NCBI GenBank assembly: GCA_963920705.1
Contig: OY987227.1
Span: 7,667,602 to 7,731,601 of the forward strand
Direction of reading: 5' to 3'
From: Odiellus spinosus
Lineage: Eukaryota; Arthropoda; Arachnida; Opiliones; Phalangiidae
DNA length: 64,000 bases
The translations under genes and the position numbers were made by a program. Shown piece by piece: positions 33,654-44,707 of the stretch (its first letter is position 1; every line of letters begins with the position of its first letter). The notes under the pieces were generated by a model. The model was given only the letters and a program-made list of their open reading frames with translations, did no database searches and was not told where the DNA came from.

Positions 33654-33849
33654 CCACCACTTTGCTCTTCCATTGTGCGCATGCCCGCGCTCGAAACGCT
33701 TACTAGTGGCGAAAAAAAGAACGTTCACTTGGTGAGGCGCGCGTAGTATCCCGCGTATTACCCCATGCAGATTTTTTTCCCTGCCATTTTCACCAAGTGA
33801 AAGTTCGCCCTATGCCGCTATGGCGCCCCAAGTAATGGCTAAATGGTGT
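33654..33849. mobile_element. CACCA-ended hairpin element, copy 1 (196 bp)
   Basis: This element splits the 36-bp array at CCAAT|TGG. Its ends are CCACCACTTTGC and AAATGGTGT, imperfect inverted repeats. It contains CATGCCCGCGCTCGAAACGC, TTACTAGTGGCGAAAAAAAG, and an internal hairpin with stems TTCACTTGGTGA and TCACCAAGTGAA. The same element recurs at 41016-41200. AT at the junction appears on both sides (CCAAT before, ATTGG after), so the target duplication is about 2 bp. Confidence 0.85.
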
Positions 33850-34128
33850 ATTGGTCTTTGAATACCATTTTTATCACGCAAACCAATTGGTCTTTGAATA
33901 CCATTTTTATCACTAAAACCAATTGGTCTTTGAATACCATTTTTATCACTAAAACCAATTGGTCTTTGAATACCATTTTTATCACTAAAACCAATTGGTC
34001 TTTGAATACCATATTTATCACTAAAACCAATTGGTCTTTGAATACCATTTTTATCACTAAAACCAATTGGTCTTTGAATACCATTTTTATCACTAAAACC
34101 AATTGGTCTTTGAATACCGTTTTCTTTC
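33850..34128. repeat. 36-bp minisatellite, right block (about eight copies)
   Basis: GAATACCATTTTTATCACTA followed by AAACCAATTGGTCTTT repeats at exactly 36 bp with very few changes (one ATATTTATC variant near 34013). It continues the left block across the inserted element. The right block has mostly ATCACTAAA units and the left ATCATGGAA. Confidence 0.95.
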
Positions 34129-34169
34129 TTTTTTCTTTTTCCAAATATTGGCATTTAAATTTAAGTTTA

Positions 34170-34262
34170 TTTTGACGCGTCAACCCAAAGATGTAAAATT
34201 TTGAATATTTGATTTTTAATAGAAAGTAGAAGCTAAAAATATAATACGGAGGTTTTAGAAAA
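34170..34262 (+). mobile_element. MITE family B, small fragment
   Basis: GATGTAAAATTTTGAATATT followed by TGATTTTTAATAG and GCTAAAAATATAATAC matches 41560-41625 of the nearly complete copy. The TTAA terminus was not found. It directly follows the 36-bp array. Confidence 0.5.
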
Positions 34263-35469
34263 AAAATGGGTGCTGATGTAGCCTTGACTAAAGGGTTGGC
34301 CAAAAAAGGTGTAGACCGCTGATACGCTTTTAAAGTGAAAGTAAAGTTTAACCTAAATATAAGTTATCATAAAAATTACACGCAATCTTCGATAGTTCTA
34401 GGTTTATTTCCCGATAAGAGTTCGTCAAAAATGGCGGGAATTTCTCTGAATTGTTTTAGAAGCATGACATAGTATAAAATTAATAATATAAAGGATATAA
34501 ATTGACCTTTCTACTTTATTATTATTGAAAAATATCTTAAAATATTCAACGAATTACACACCATAAGGGGCATGGCAACGTTTGTATGAGAGCAAAAAGA
34601 GAGATGGTGCATTTCCCACCGCTGACCATGCGGTTAACACAATCTTTCATTGCAAACCATTGAATAATATAAATTAAACTAAAGATAAACCTTCGATAAA
34701 ATATTTTATCTTCCCTTTACGTAAAGACTAAGTTCGGCTTCCAATTCTAGGAAGTGAATTTATTTTTACGTTGGGGATATTTCCAAGTTTGATTACGTCA
34801 AGGACTTCAAGGTAACTCTAGGTGAAATCATTCGCATTACGCAACGCGCGGAGATCTTGGGATATCTCCTTTTTCATCGTCTCACGTTAAAGGGAAAATT
34901 AAGGTGGGATTCAGCTACGAACGTACTGCAATTTCAATCTGATACGCGTTCGGGAACGTTGGTATTAGACGGCGCGTGCCAATGGAGCTTTTAGAAGACT
35001 ATTTGGCTCCTACAAGAAGAATATTGAAAGCGTGCCAGTCTTCAATCGCGTGGAATAGCGCGGGAAGAAATAAAAATCACTATTAAGAGACTACGTAAGA
35101 AAATATATTTCCTCGGAGGTTCTAGGAGCGAGGGCGTGCGGGTAATCCCGACCTAAACATATAATATATAGAAAGGTGACCTAGAAATAAACACGATATA
35201 TATTTCTTGTTATATCCTACGTGTTTAAAACATTGGTGTTATGTCAAGAACACGGCTGTAAAGCTTATTTCATACATCCTAATTTAATTGCTTAATGTAA
35301 ATTAAGAGTTTCTATCGAACTCGAAGCATTGGACAAAATAAATAAGAGTAATTGCATTTCGGTGAACAGTCGAGAAAAATATGAAATTTTAGCTTGAAAT
35401 TAAATCAATCATGTCAAATATTTTTTACGTCTTTCCTTTCTCTTATTTTCTAAACTTAATTATGGTGGG
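34263..35469. other. Single-copy sequence, nothing recognised
   Basis: A possible TTAAAGGGAAAATTAAGG end (34886) has no partner in view. No gene or RNA is supported. Confidence 0.35.
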
Positions 35470-35985
35470 CAAATACTTGAGGTAAATTTAACGGTGTACC
35501 ATATGGTTACCAGTTATATCGCAAGGTAAATCTCTGGATATATCTGAACTATTAGGTGGGTAATTGCTTAAGGCACATGGTAATTATTAGGACATACATA
35601 AACTAAGGTGGATAATTACTTGTGATTATTCTTAGGATATATCTTAGTTTAAAACTGAGGACATAATTGTGGAGAACAATTACTTGTGGTAAATATTATA
35701 GGACATAATTGTGGACAACAATTACTTGTGGTAAATATTATAATACATAATTGTGAAGAACAATTACTTGTGGTAAATAATATAGGCCATAATTGTGGAG
35801 AACAATTACTTGTGGTAAATATTATAGGCCATAATTGTGGAGAACAATTACTTGTGGTAAATATTATAGGACTTAATTGCGTAGAACAATAACCTATGGT
35901 AAATATTATAGGACATAACTGTTCAGAACAATTACTTGTGGTAAATATTATAGGACAAAATTGTGGAGAACAATTCCCTTAAAAA
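35470..35985. repeat. 42-bp minisatellite with a degraded left edge
   Basis: From about 35655 the unit ACAATTACTTGTGGTAAATA followed by TTATAGGACATAATTGTGGAGA repeats at 42 bp, seven to eight times. Each unit contains ATAATTGT and ACAATTA, which can pair. Left of 35655 the same motifs (GGTAATTATTAGGACATA, GATAATTACTTGTGATTATT) are spaced irregularly, the decayed edge of an older array. Confidence 0.92.
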
Positions 35986-36080
35986 ATTATCTTAATTGGT
36001 TATGGTAAATAATTATGGCAAATTAAGGGCAAAATTTAACTAAGGTGTATACGAATTGAGTCATACCGGTTAGATAATAA

Positions 36081-36089
36081 AGTCAGATT

Positions 36090-36128
<39 letters not shown>

Positions 36129-36434
36129 CGGCGTGTAACGTAACGTCTTTACGCCCGGACAGCGGTCGCGATTGCGAACCAGGTATGGCGCCAAGGCGTA
36201 AGGCCTTGAGCAACTCAGTTATGGTAAGTAACTACGCAGGGATTAGGACTGGGAATTGCCCACGCGACGGAAGGAGATGGGAATGGGTAAGAGGAAGGAC
36301 CATTCCGTCGCGGACCATTCACAACACTCCCTATGGGCAAGGGACCTGCGATTCGAGCAGGACAACACCCAGACCTTGCCACTGAGACGCCAGTTTACAG
36401 GAGTACGCCACCACTCCCGGCAGTCAGATTAGTT
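36081..36434 (-). mobile_element. SINE-like retroposon, minus strand, 13-bp target duplication
   Basis: AGTCAGATTAGTT at 36081-36093 is repeated exactly at 36422-36434. Between them lie a 37-nt T-run (36092-36128) and about 293 bp of GC-rich sequence, i.e. a poly-A-tailed transcript integrated in reverse. Read on the minus strand it begins GCCGGGAGTGGTGGCGTACT and then CCTGTAA. Further in, CCTGCTCGAATCGCAGG (36361-36345) forms a stem around TCGAATC, like the B-box and T-arm of tRNA-derived promoters. These point to RNA polymerase III ancestry: the start recalls 7SL or Alu heads, the stem recalls tRNA. Assignment between them is uncertain. No coding frame of note. Confidence 0.85.
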
Positions 36435-38094
36435 ATTGAGGCAAAAGTAAAGAATGTTTTTTTTTTTTTTTGTTTTATTAAAAACAATTCGGTTCATGTC
36501 CTTGGAAGTTTTTAATGTAAAAAGTAAAAGTCTATTCCTCTTCCTCGGCTGAACATACTTTCCTGTTTCCCTTCCAAGAAACCAATTTAATTCCACGAAA
36601 AACCTGCCTATTATTAAAGGTGTACTATATATATGCGCGTAGAACGAATCCAAAAAGAAGATAGGAAAAAACGTTGTGCAAGGGATTTTTTCCAAAGAAT
36701 TTGAAAGATATAGCGCCGTAGCTCAATTTATATATTTTTAACGGTAAATAAATGGGCAGACTGTAAGGGTTGGCTCACGTTCGAAAAACTATATCGCGTT
36801 TATTTACAAGGGATAAGGAAATTAGGGTTCAAGAAATTGGTCTTAAACAATTTTTTGGCTAGAAAAATTGTTTAAAAAAAGAAAATTTTGTAAAAAACAT
36901 GAAGGTAATTATATAATTCTTAAAAACCATCCAATTAGCCAATCACGGAACAGGCTTAGTCACGTCAGCTTAAGTTGTCAAATGGCGACAAATCATTTAA
37001 TTCCAAGATATTAACTATAATAAAATCGCTTACCGAATAATTTTAGCTATTACAGTTAAAATGGTTAAATTAAACCTCTGAAAAGTTATTTCTGGTTTGA
37101 CATTTTTCGCTAAGCCTAATTCGGGACTGATTCCGTTTGAGGGCAAAGAAAGTTTGAGTGCGCGTGCTTTTGCGTTGCTGTGGTTTCACACCAATGGAGC
37201 ACGCGCCAATCATTAATTGGCTTCAACTTTAATGGTGATTGGCTAATTGAATTTCTTTGAAATTGAAATAGTTTAGAAATTGGTTTTATATATTTTGAGC
37301 GTTAATATTCATTCCAATGACCAAGTCCAATGAAATAATGAAGAATGCCATTTTAAAAACAGATTTCTTGGTCCCTTTAAGGGGAGAAAGAACATCTAAG
37401 GCGCGTGACTTTCAACAAACTTCTTACAGACCCATTTTGGAAAGCGTAACTCAAATAATAAACCCCAAAATAATCGAAGATACATATCAGACACGTTTTT
37501 TACCCCGTAGAAAGTACATTCCTTCGGGCGGGTAGAAATAAAAATGGATTTGTCTCGGGACGGCCTCAAAACTCATTGAAAATAAAGTTTAAATCAAGGT
37601 TTGCTATATTATAACGTGTCATAACTTACGCATTAAGTATAAGATTATTAAAAAATAATATTTATTAATTTATCAAAAATTGAACTTTTAAAACGTGAAT
37701 ATGCGGTTTCTTGTCTCGGTGACTTACAATCGATATTAAGGTTATTATTTACAAAAAGGTGTGGAGTTAACGTTAAAATTTCATGCTCATATTAAATTCG
37801 GTTTAAATTTTTTAAACCAAAAACCATTTGCATAGATAAAAATAAAAATATTTATAACATTTCCCGTGCGTATAAATATTTTATTTAGTTAATTAAAAAT
37901 AACACTTTACTTCAGTGACCATTTAAATATATAAACTCGATTACCTTTCATATACGCTCCATTTTTTCCACCGAATCAGCTTAATTTCCAGAGAAATCGC
38001 TAATCACGCGCACAAATCACGACTTTTTTGTTACTCAAAATTACGATTGTCTACGCGAAAAAAATATTGGTCATCCGTGGTCTACGTTCCATCT
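36435..38094. other. Single-copy sequence, nothing recognised
   Basis: Short frames only. GGTCCCTTTAAGGGGAG near 37370 resembles a TTAAAGG-type end without a partner. No gene or RNA supported. Confidence 0.35.
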
Positions 38095-38940
38095 TGTTTA
38101 TTACCCGGAGCTCAAAAAATACGTCCGTTCGCGACCAAATCCAAAGACAAAATGAAGAAAATACCACACTACCGACACGCGTGAAGACCGTGAGAAAACT
38201 GACCATAATTGATAATTAAAAAAAATACTTTTTAAAAAAATGATGCATTCAAAACCGAATTTCATCACCGGATGTAAAAAAATATTCCAAAGTCCATAGT
38301 TAAACTTCTTGACTAGAAAAATCATTATAAAATAGGTCTATTCTATTAACTCGATTCAAGGTTAGTAAAGAGACAGGTTAGGCAGATTCTGACGTCAGCC
38401 GGAAGTTACCTAGCGCGCAGCCATCTTCCAAATTCCTTTGACAATTGCTAGATGGCGGTTTATATTGTAATTACGGCGGGAATTTCAAACTAATATCCAA
38501 TATGCTGTTTCCAATGAACGTTGCCAGGTGGCACTTAGTAAGTCGATTGTCATATAGCGTAGGTAACGCTTTAACATACGTTTCACTATGATCAAGCATA
38601 AATTTCACTATATTATAATTTTTAAGCAGACGCCGGTCGTTCAGTTCAGTTCAGTTCGTGTTCCACTCAGTCGCTTGAGTCGGCTTGACCTTAATGCCAC
38701 CTGGCAACGTTCATTGGAAACAATATATTGGATATTAGTTTGAAATTCCCGCCGTAATTACAATATAAATCGCCATCTAGCAATTGTCAAAGAAATTTGG
38801 AAGATGGCTGCGCGCTAGGTAACTTCCGGCTGACGTCAGAATCTGCCTAACCTGTCTCTTTACTAACCTTGATTCGAGTAAGGAATTAACCGTTGATAGA
38901 TGACGTCAGTTCACCTTCTCTCTGGTATGGTTTAACTGTA
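38095..38940 (+). repeat. Interspersed repeat family G, copy 1, interrupted by a foldback element
   Basis: CCGGAGCTCAAAAAATACG, AAAATGAAGAAAAT, ACTACCGACACGCGT, TGACCATAATTGA, TTCCAAAGTCCATAGTT and TTGATAGATGACGTCAG occur in the same order at 53700-54030. Here the foldback element at 38355-38873 sits between GTCTATTCTATTAACTCGA and GTAAGGAATTAAC. Unit class unknown; no coding capacity seen. Confidence 0.75.
38351..38877. mobile_element. Foldback element with about 185-bp inverted arms
   Basis: The left arm (38355-38535) starts TTCAAGGTTAGTAAAGAG and includes CAGATTCTGACGTCAGCCGG, AAGTTACCTAGCGCGCAGCC, AATTGCTAGATGGCG and GAACGTTGCCAGGTGGCA. The right arm (38690-38873) is its near-perfect complement. 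The central spacer of about 155 bp holds TTCAGTTCAGTTCAGTTCG. TCGA on both sides (38351 and 38874) is a likely target duplication, since the homologous family G copy at 53950 reads AGCTCGAGTAG without the insert. A terminus-like CTGTTTACTAACCTTGATTC also occurs at 54203. Confidence 0.88.
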
Positions 38941-40968
38941 ATCGCAACTGGTTACGTGTTAATTGAGCTACATGCCTACGAAAGATAGCCTCGTGATTTT
39001 CTGGCCAAAAAGTTTAACTACGAGATTTGACGGCCCATTTTGCCTAATTATCAGAGTTACTCGGTCTACAGATACTATAGAATTGGGTTAAATATATCAA
39101 GAATGATAAGACTTAAGAATCTGAAGGTTAATTTTTAGCCTATATTTCGCCTTGATTTAATAAAAAACGAGTTTTAATAAATAATTACGGCATGCATCAT
39201 CACTGTGCTAAAAGTAAGGGCGTATAAAGGGCTTGGGGGAAGAGAAATCACGTGACGCGATAAACCCCACGCTAATCCAAGATAACTTTGTTTCTGAAAC
39301 AAACTTGATAAATAAATAGCACATAATAATTAATTTACTATAGGTATTAACTAAAATATATAATACAATGAAATTGCCTTATCCAAAATTCCAAAGTAGG
39401 ATTATAAGAAAAAAAAAAAAAAAACCTTTCAACGGTATTTCCTATAAGAAAAATAAAACATCTCCTTAGCGCCAGCTAGGGTCAATGTAGGTATAGATCG
39501 AGTAGCGAATTACCTCGACCACTGACGTCACGCGTCACTAGTGGCGCCTGGCGACTAAAATCCGCGGGAAAAAATATCCAATCGTAAATATAGAGGAAGA
39601 GGAATCGTAGGTTGTAAAGTATATATATTTTTGGCTTTAAGCGGGTTTTGGTGCAGCCAGGCATCCCTAGTCGTGGGTCAGCACTTTCTAACGAAGACTC
39701 TTAAAAAAACGGCGAAGTTGCCCCAGGACCTATGGAGCGCACTCTTTCATCCAGCAAATCCCTTTGGGCATATTGCATTTTTAACGAGAGTAAAATGGAA
39801 CCAAAAAACATTCTTATAGAGGTAGAATTTCAAAAAATTACGTCACTTTGGCGTTTGAGATGGTTATGGAATACTGTAGAGACGAATAAATCGAATTTGG
39901 ACAATTTTGGACAATTAACAAGAATGTTACCAGCTGCCAAAAATTATACAAAGTCAAGCCAAAAATTTGATTGTAATTTTTTAATTAATACAAAGTATTA
40001 TATTAAGTATGAATCAATTAAAAAAAATCATTCCTTGACAGACTTTATTCTCCCTTTAAATAAAACCCTTCTACGCGTCTCCATTCTCGGTATTTTCCCC
40101 TTAGAATGATCGCTCTTTTTCGGGACTCGATCTTTATATAATAACTGGGAGAACGCTAATATTTTCCTCGAAAATCCCCGGTTCTTCATTTGTAAGAATT
40201 CGTGGCGACGTACAAAAGACAGAGAAAGGGATTAAAACCTTTAAATATTAATTAGCGAAGCGCGCGTTCCGACTACTAGTCTTTTCATCGCGTTTCAAAT
40301 GATAGTTCGGAACTAGCGGCAAATAGACGACGAGGTTAAGAACTTGGATTACTAGTATTTACTTTCCAGTGGGTTTTTAATTCGTTGTTTCAATTTGAAA
40401 GAACAAACTTGGATGGAAAAAGGAAAGGAACCGGGCTTATAATGTCAAAAGGATAAAATCCCGGGAGATAGGGTAACCCATAAAAGGGAATGCAAATTAG
40501 ATTACCGCTCCGGGTCTCGGCAGAAGTCACTCGAATTAAATTAATTTCTAATTTCATTCCGGCTAAATCATTTTAGGGTCGATAATCGACCACGCGCCTT
40601 TTCAACGGCTTCTCTTCTCGAAAATTTAACGAGGTTAATAAAAGGTCGTTTTCCAACCAAGGGTCCTCTCCTCTTTAAATCGCTCCTCGATAGACCCCGG
40701 CTAGAGGACCTAGGGTTTTAAGCTATATCATATGTAGGGATTCTTTACAATTTTTTTTTCTTCTTCACTTTCTTCCGAACGTTCGCGAGATAATGGTACG
40801 ACGAGGCTTAAGAAGATTACATTCGCGCGAGTTTTTAAAAATAGAAACTTATTTTTCCCAGAAGGCCAGCCTTTTCTTAACACTCATTTCTTATATATAT
40901 TTTTTGGACAAGTATTTTGGAAACGAGAGAAACAAGTTGGGTAATTCATAAACCTAAAATCCTCTTTT
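38941..40968. other. Single-copy sequence with one unassigned open frame
   Basis: The longest ATG-initiated frame in non-repetitive plus-strand sequence is 39732-40109 (125 codons). It resembles no family I know, and a TTATTCTCCCTTTAAA repeat-like end lies within it, so I do not call it a gene. Poly-A at 39410-39425. Confidence 0.4.
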
Positions 40969-41642
40969 TTTAAAGTGAGATTGTCAAGGATTTTTCACGA
41001 ACTCCAAATGGAAATGCACCACTTTGCTCTTTCACTGTGCGCATGCCCGCGCTCGAAACGCTTACTAGTGGCGAAAAAAAAAAAAACGTTCACTTGGTGA
41101 GGCGCGTATTACCCATGCAGATTTTTTTCCCTGCCATTTTCACCAAGTGAAAGTTCGCCCTATGCCGCTATAGCGCCCCAAAGTAATGGCTAAATGGTGT
41201 ATTGAGTTACATTTTTGGAAAGATCATTAAAAAAAGGTTCAAAATATATATACATATGTCATAGATAAAAATTACAGCGATAGAGTAAAAATACGTATTT
41301 TATAATCAATATTTTAGTATTTTTTAAAATAAACACTGTCCGCAACTATGATCACGTGGCAATTGTAGAACCTACAGTTTATTCTAGCACGTTTTGGCAT
41401 CAATGATAAGGTCGATTTCGCGCGGTCTTTTTCGTAAAAGTACTTACATAACAGAAAGTACTTACATAACAGAAAGAAACTACGTCATATATCGAAAAAT
41501 AATTACCTATAGATTTTTTTGATATTTTCATTTAGAGCTTTCTTTAGAACACCTCAACTCCAAGGTATAAAATTTTGAATATTGCGTTTTGATAGTATAA
41601 TAAAACTAAAAATATAACCCATAAGCGAGAACCTCACTTTAA
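40969..41642 (+). mobile_element. MITE family B, complete, carrying an insertion
   Basis: The left end TTAAAGTGAGATTG and right end GAACCTCACTTTAA are complementary, with TTAA at both extremities. Without the 185-bp element at 41016-41200, the length is about 489 bp. Inner landmarks are ATATATATACATATGTCATA, AATACGTATTTTATAATC, GGCAATTGTAGAACCTACAG, CGCGCGGTCTTTTTCGTAAA and CTACGTCATATATCG. CTTACATAACAGAAAG is duplicated locally at 41441-41474. No transposase. Confidence 0.83.
41016..41200. mobile_element. CACCA-ended hairpin element, copy 2 (185 bp)
   Basis: Nearly identical to 33654-33849 (CATGCCCGCGCTCGAAACGC, TTCACTTGGTGAGGCGCG, TCACCAAGTGAAAGTTCGCC, GGCTAAATGGTGT), with a longer A-run and an 11-bp loss. 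It splits the family B element. The uninterrupted family B copy at 56467 reads CTAAATGAAAATTAAGTATA, where this one has CCAAATGGAAAT, then the insert, then ATTGAGTTACA. That gives an empty-site comparison and supports an AT duplication. Confidence 0.87.
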
Positions 41643-44526
41643 AAATAAAGTTAAATTCTTTGATAAAATATCCTATCATGGCTAAAAAACGGGAAGGAAA
41701 ATACCAAACAGTAGCCTTAATTCCTACCATATTATTTCAAACTAAGAAACCAATAAAATCTTAATACTCTTCGGAGTTTAAAATTGCAAAAACTGTTTTC
41801 ATCTACAGCTTTTTTTGGGGTGTCAGGGCGTGAGGGAGAGCGAAACAGAGGCTTTGAAAGATAGGATATAAAAAATAGTGTATCATATCCGGGAGCTGGA
41901 ATAAAATTTTCAAGTTCTTCGATATAACACCGAGACAAAAATCAATAAGGAGGCCTTGTTCTTTTTAAAATATAAAAATAAAAAAAAAAAAGAATGTAAA
42001 AGGAAATACTATTTCATTTTAAAAACCGCTTTCGAATCTCGTCGGATAAAAAGATATAAAGAATAAAGAAATATCTAAAGAAACTAAAATAGAGAAGAAG
42101 AAGCTTGTATAGAATCTCATCTTTATATTCAACAGAGGAAACTTAACCCCCCTCCACTCCCTTGTCCCCAACTCCGGGTCCATTCTACGGAAATACGCAT
42201 CATATCGTTATAAGTGCGTGTAGACTAAGGCCCGTTCACAAATAATTGGAAATAGTTATTCAAAGTTGGAAAATTAAACCCCAAAACTAATCCATACATT
42301 AGTTTTAAATTAGTTAAAGTGTAAAGTGTGTTAATTTTTTATTAATTATATTATTTGACTTAAAAAAAAAATCGATAAATATAATCATTTTTAAAAACCT
42401 TTAAATTAAACTCGAAACGCGTGAGTTTGAATTTCATGAATTTAATTTATTAGGTTTAATAAAGTAGAGGTTATAAAGTTTAGCAAGCGTTTTAAATTAA
42501 ATAAGTTTAGTTTCGTGAATTAAATTATTTCTAAGTGAAGGAAAATATCGATTCTAACAGCTGTAATCGCTATCAAAGAAGAACAAAGTAAGAAGAATTT
42601 CAGTAATTTTAAATATTTAGTTAAATATGAAATGAATTATAATTTTTAAAGCCCAACTTTGACTCGTAATATCTATGGTAAATAAATTTTGAACGTTTTT
42701 TAAAGATCTCACGTGAGAAATACGTGACAACATCACTTTAACTAATTTATTATTAATTATTTATATGTAAATATTTCTCGACAAATTTTTAGATTCAAGC
42801 TTGTTACGACGATGACTAATATAATATTTACACATTTGATATATTTTCACGCGTTAATGTATTTATAATATCGGCGCGCCACTTTCTCGAGATTGCTTTA
42901 CGGTTAAGTATAGTTAAAGTTTAATTATTTATACCCATTGACTTTACGATATTCATAAAAATACCACTTATAGATAATTAAGCTCGCTCGAAATGGCTAG
43001 ACGCCTTTAAAAGTGTTCCAACCTTCGCGCTTCGGCGTTCCGGGTAAAGCTCGTCTCCAGGGGTTGAAAATAAAATATTAAAACACCGATCTTGAAAAAA
43101 AATATTCGTCTCTCGATTTTTGTAAGCGGGCCAACGGTACTTTAACCATTTTTGGTATAAAAATATTGGAGAACTATTCCTATACTCCGGTATCTAATAA
43201 TATTTTCAATTCTATTCGCGGAATTTATTCAACGAGAGTCGAAGCCAGAGCTATAGGGCCAAAAGCGAAGCGGAAAAGGTGGGAGGAAGGTCGAAACCCC
43301 GAAGAATAAACGGATTTAGAAAAGGGCGCCTCCTCACCATCATTTATGCCAGAAAATGATTGTGGATTTTTTTTTCCAACACGAGTAACGGACGAAAAGG
43401 GAAAGGAGGAAGACATCCAATCAAAATGCGGAATCGCGGAAGCGGAAACCCCTCGTGGAAGCGAAAACGCCGTCGAGCGCCAACCAACGACAAATAAAAC
43501 TACACTCGAAACTCAATTCGGGTTTCCACAAGGATCAATCCTAGGCTAACCCTCTATTCGGATTCGTTTTATCGGGGATAAACGTTCGTAAAGCGATGAA
43601 AACTTGGACTGACTCTCGTAGCGTACGTTGTACCGGAAACCAAGCCGAATGAAGAGGAAGCCGAAGCGTAGTGATAGAAATTTACGGTTTGGCACCATCC
43701 AATTCATTCAATCTTAAATTGTGGATGAGCCTCGTATTAAGAACTATTTCGAATCAGCGAGTTTACAGCTCGTTTAAAGTTAGAACTCTATCTATCTCTA
43801 TAAGCGAACGAATCATAGGTTAAATGGGTTCCTGTAACTTCCGACGCGGTGTAAATTCGGATTGGAACAAACGATGGGAGACGCGTCAACGATTGAAATA
43901 TAATTCGGAATAACGTAGGGGAGGAAAGTTCATCTCGTCTTAAATATTCAATAGGTATCGAGTCGAGTCCCCCGTGTATTATTAAAGCTAAGCGTGATGG
44001 GATTATTTAACGGAATTCTAGGATTCTAAGGTGTAGCATCCTGAACTTGTTTCCATTCGCTAATATCTAAGCCGACGGTAGAGAGCGTTCGTCCCAGCTT
44101 GATCCAATTGTCCGCTAGGGGGATTTCTCGCTGGCGTCCGTCAGTCCTAATAAATTAGGCAAATTATACGGCAACAAGGGCGCTGCCCAAATTTGGATCT
44201 CTCTCTCTTCTCACCCCCACCCCTTTAACCTCTTTCGAGCTGTTAATTTCTCCCAATCTTCTTTGAAGATGTTTCCCACTCTAGTTATCCCATAATACGG
44301 ATTCACCAAAAAAACTTCTGGAGAAGTTTCTTGAACTTTCTCGACACTACATTGGGTTCTGGGAGCGTCAGAAATCAGGGTTGAACGGAAGTTGGACGAA
44401 TAGCAACGTACATATTATGATCAGGTCCGTTTGTAAACGTGTAAACAGATAAAGGATAGAAGTTACAATGTGAATTCTTAAGGGTCGGGGGGAATGGTTT
44501 GCAAACGTTTTGAAACGTCATTTAAA
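41643..44526. other. Single-copy sequence, nothing recognised
   Basis: AT-rich from 42200 to 43000, then CG-richer from 43200 to 44200. No frame has a recognisable domain. CG-rich pieces such as GAAGCGGAAACCCCTCGTGG near 43439 could be conserved noncoding or exonic, but nothing proves it. Confidence 0.35.
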
Positions 44527-44707
44527 CCGCGTTCACACTGAGATTTTGAAACAGTTTTTAACCGTTTTAGAAAGGTTTGATTGTAACAATTTCGGGCCGT
44601 CTGTTAAGATACTTGGTCTAAAGATGTAGTTATTTGCTTAAAAAGTTAATTTGAAGATTCAAAAACGGTATGGAAACTGTGATTGAAAGTCTCTAGTGTG
44701 AACGTAA
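44527..44707. mobile_element. MITE family F, complete but diverged
   Basis: The left end CCGCGTTCACACTGAGATTT and right end AAAGTCTCTAGTGTGAACGT are inverted repeats. The internal TTTTAACCGTTTTAGAAAGG and TTGTAACAATTTCGGGCCGT are divergent relative to the 47332 copy. 181 bp, no coding. Confidence 0.75.

Noticed and set aside
39732-40109. 125-codon plus-strand open frame
   Set aside because: No recognisable domain, AT-driven residue composition, and a MITE-like TTCTCCCTTTAAA end inside the frame.
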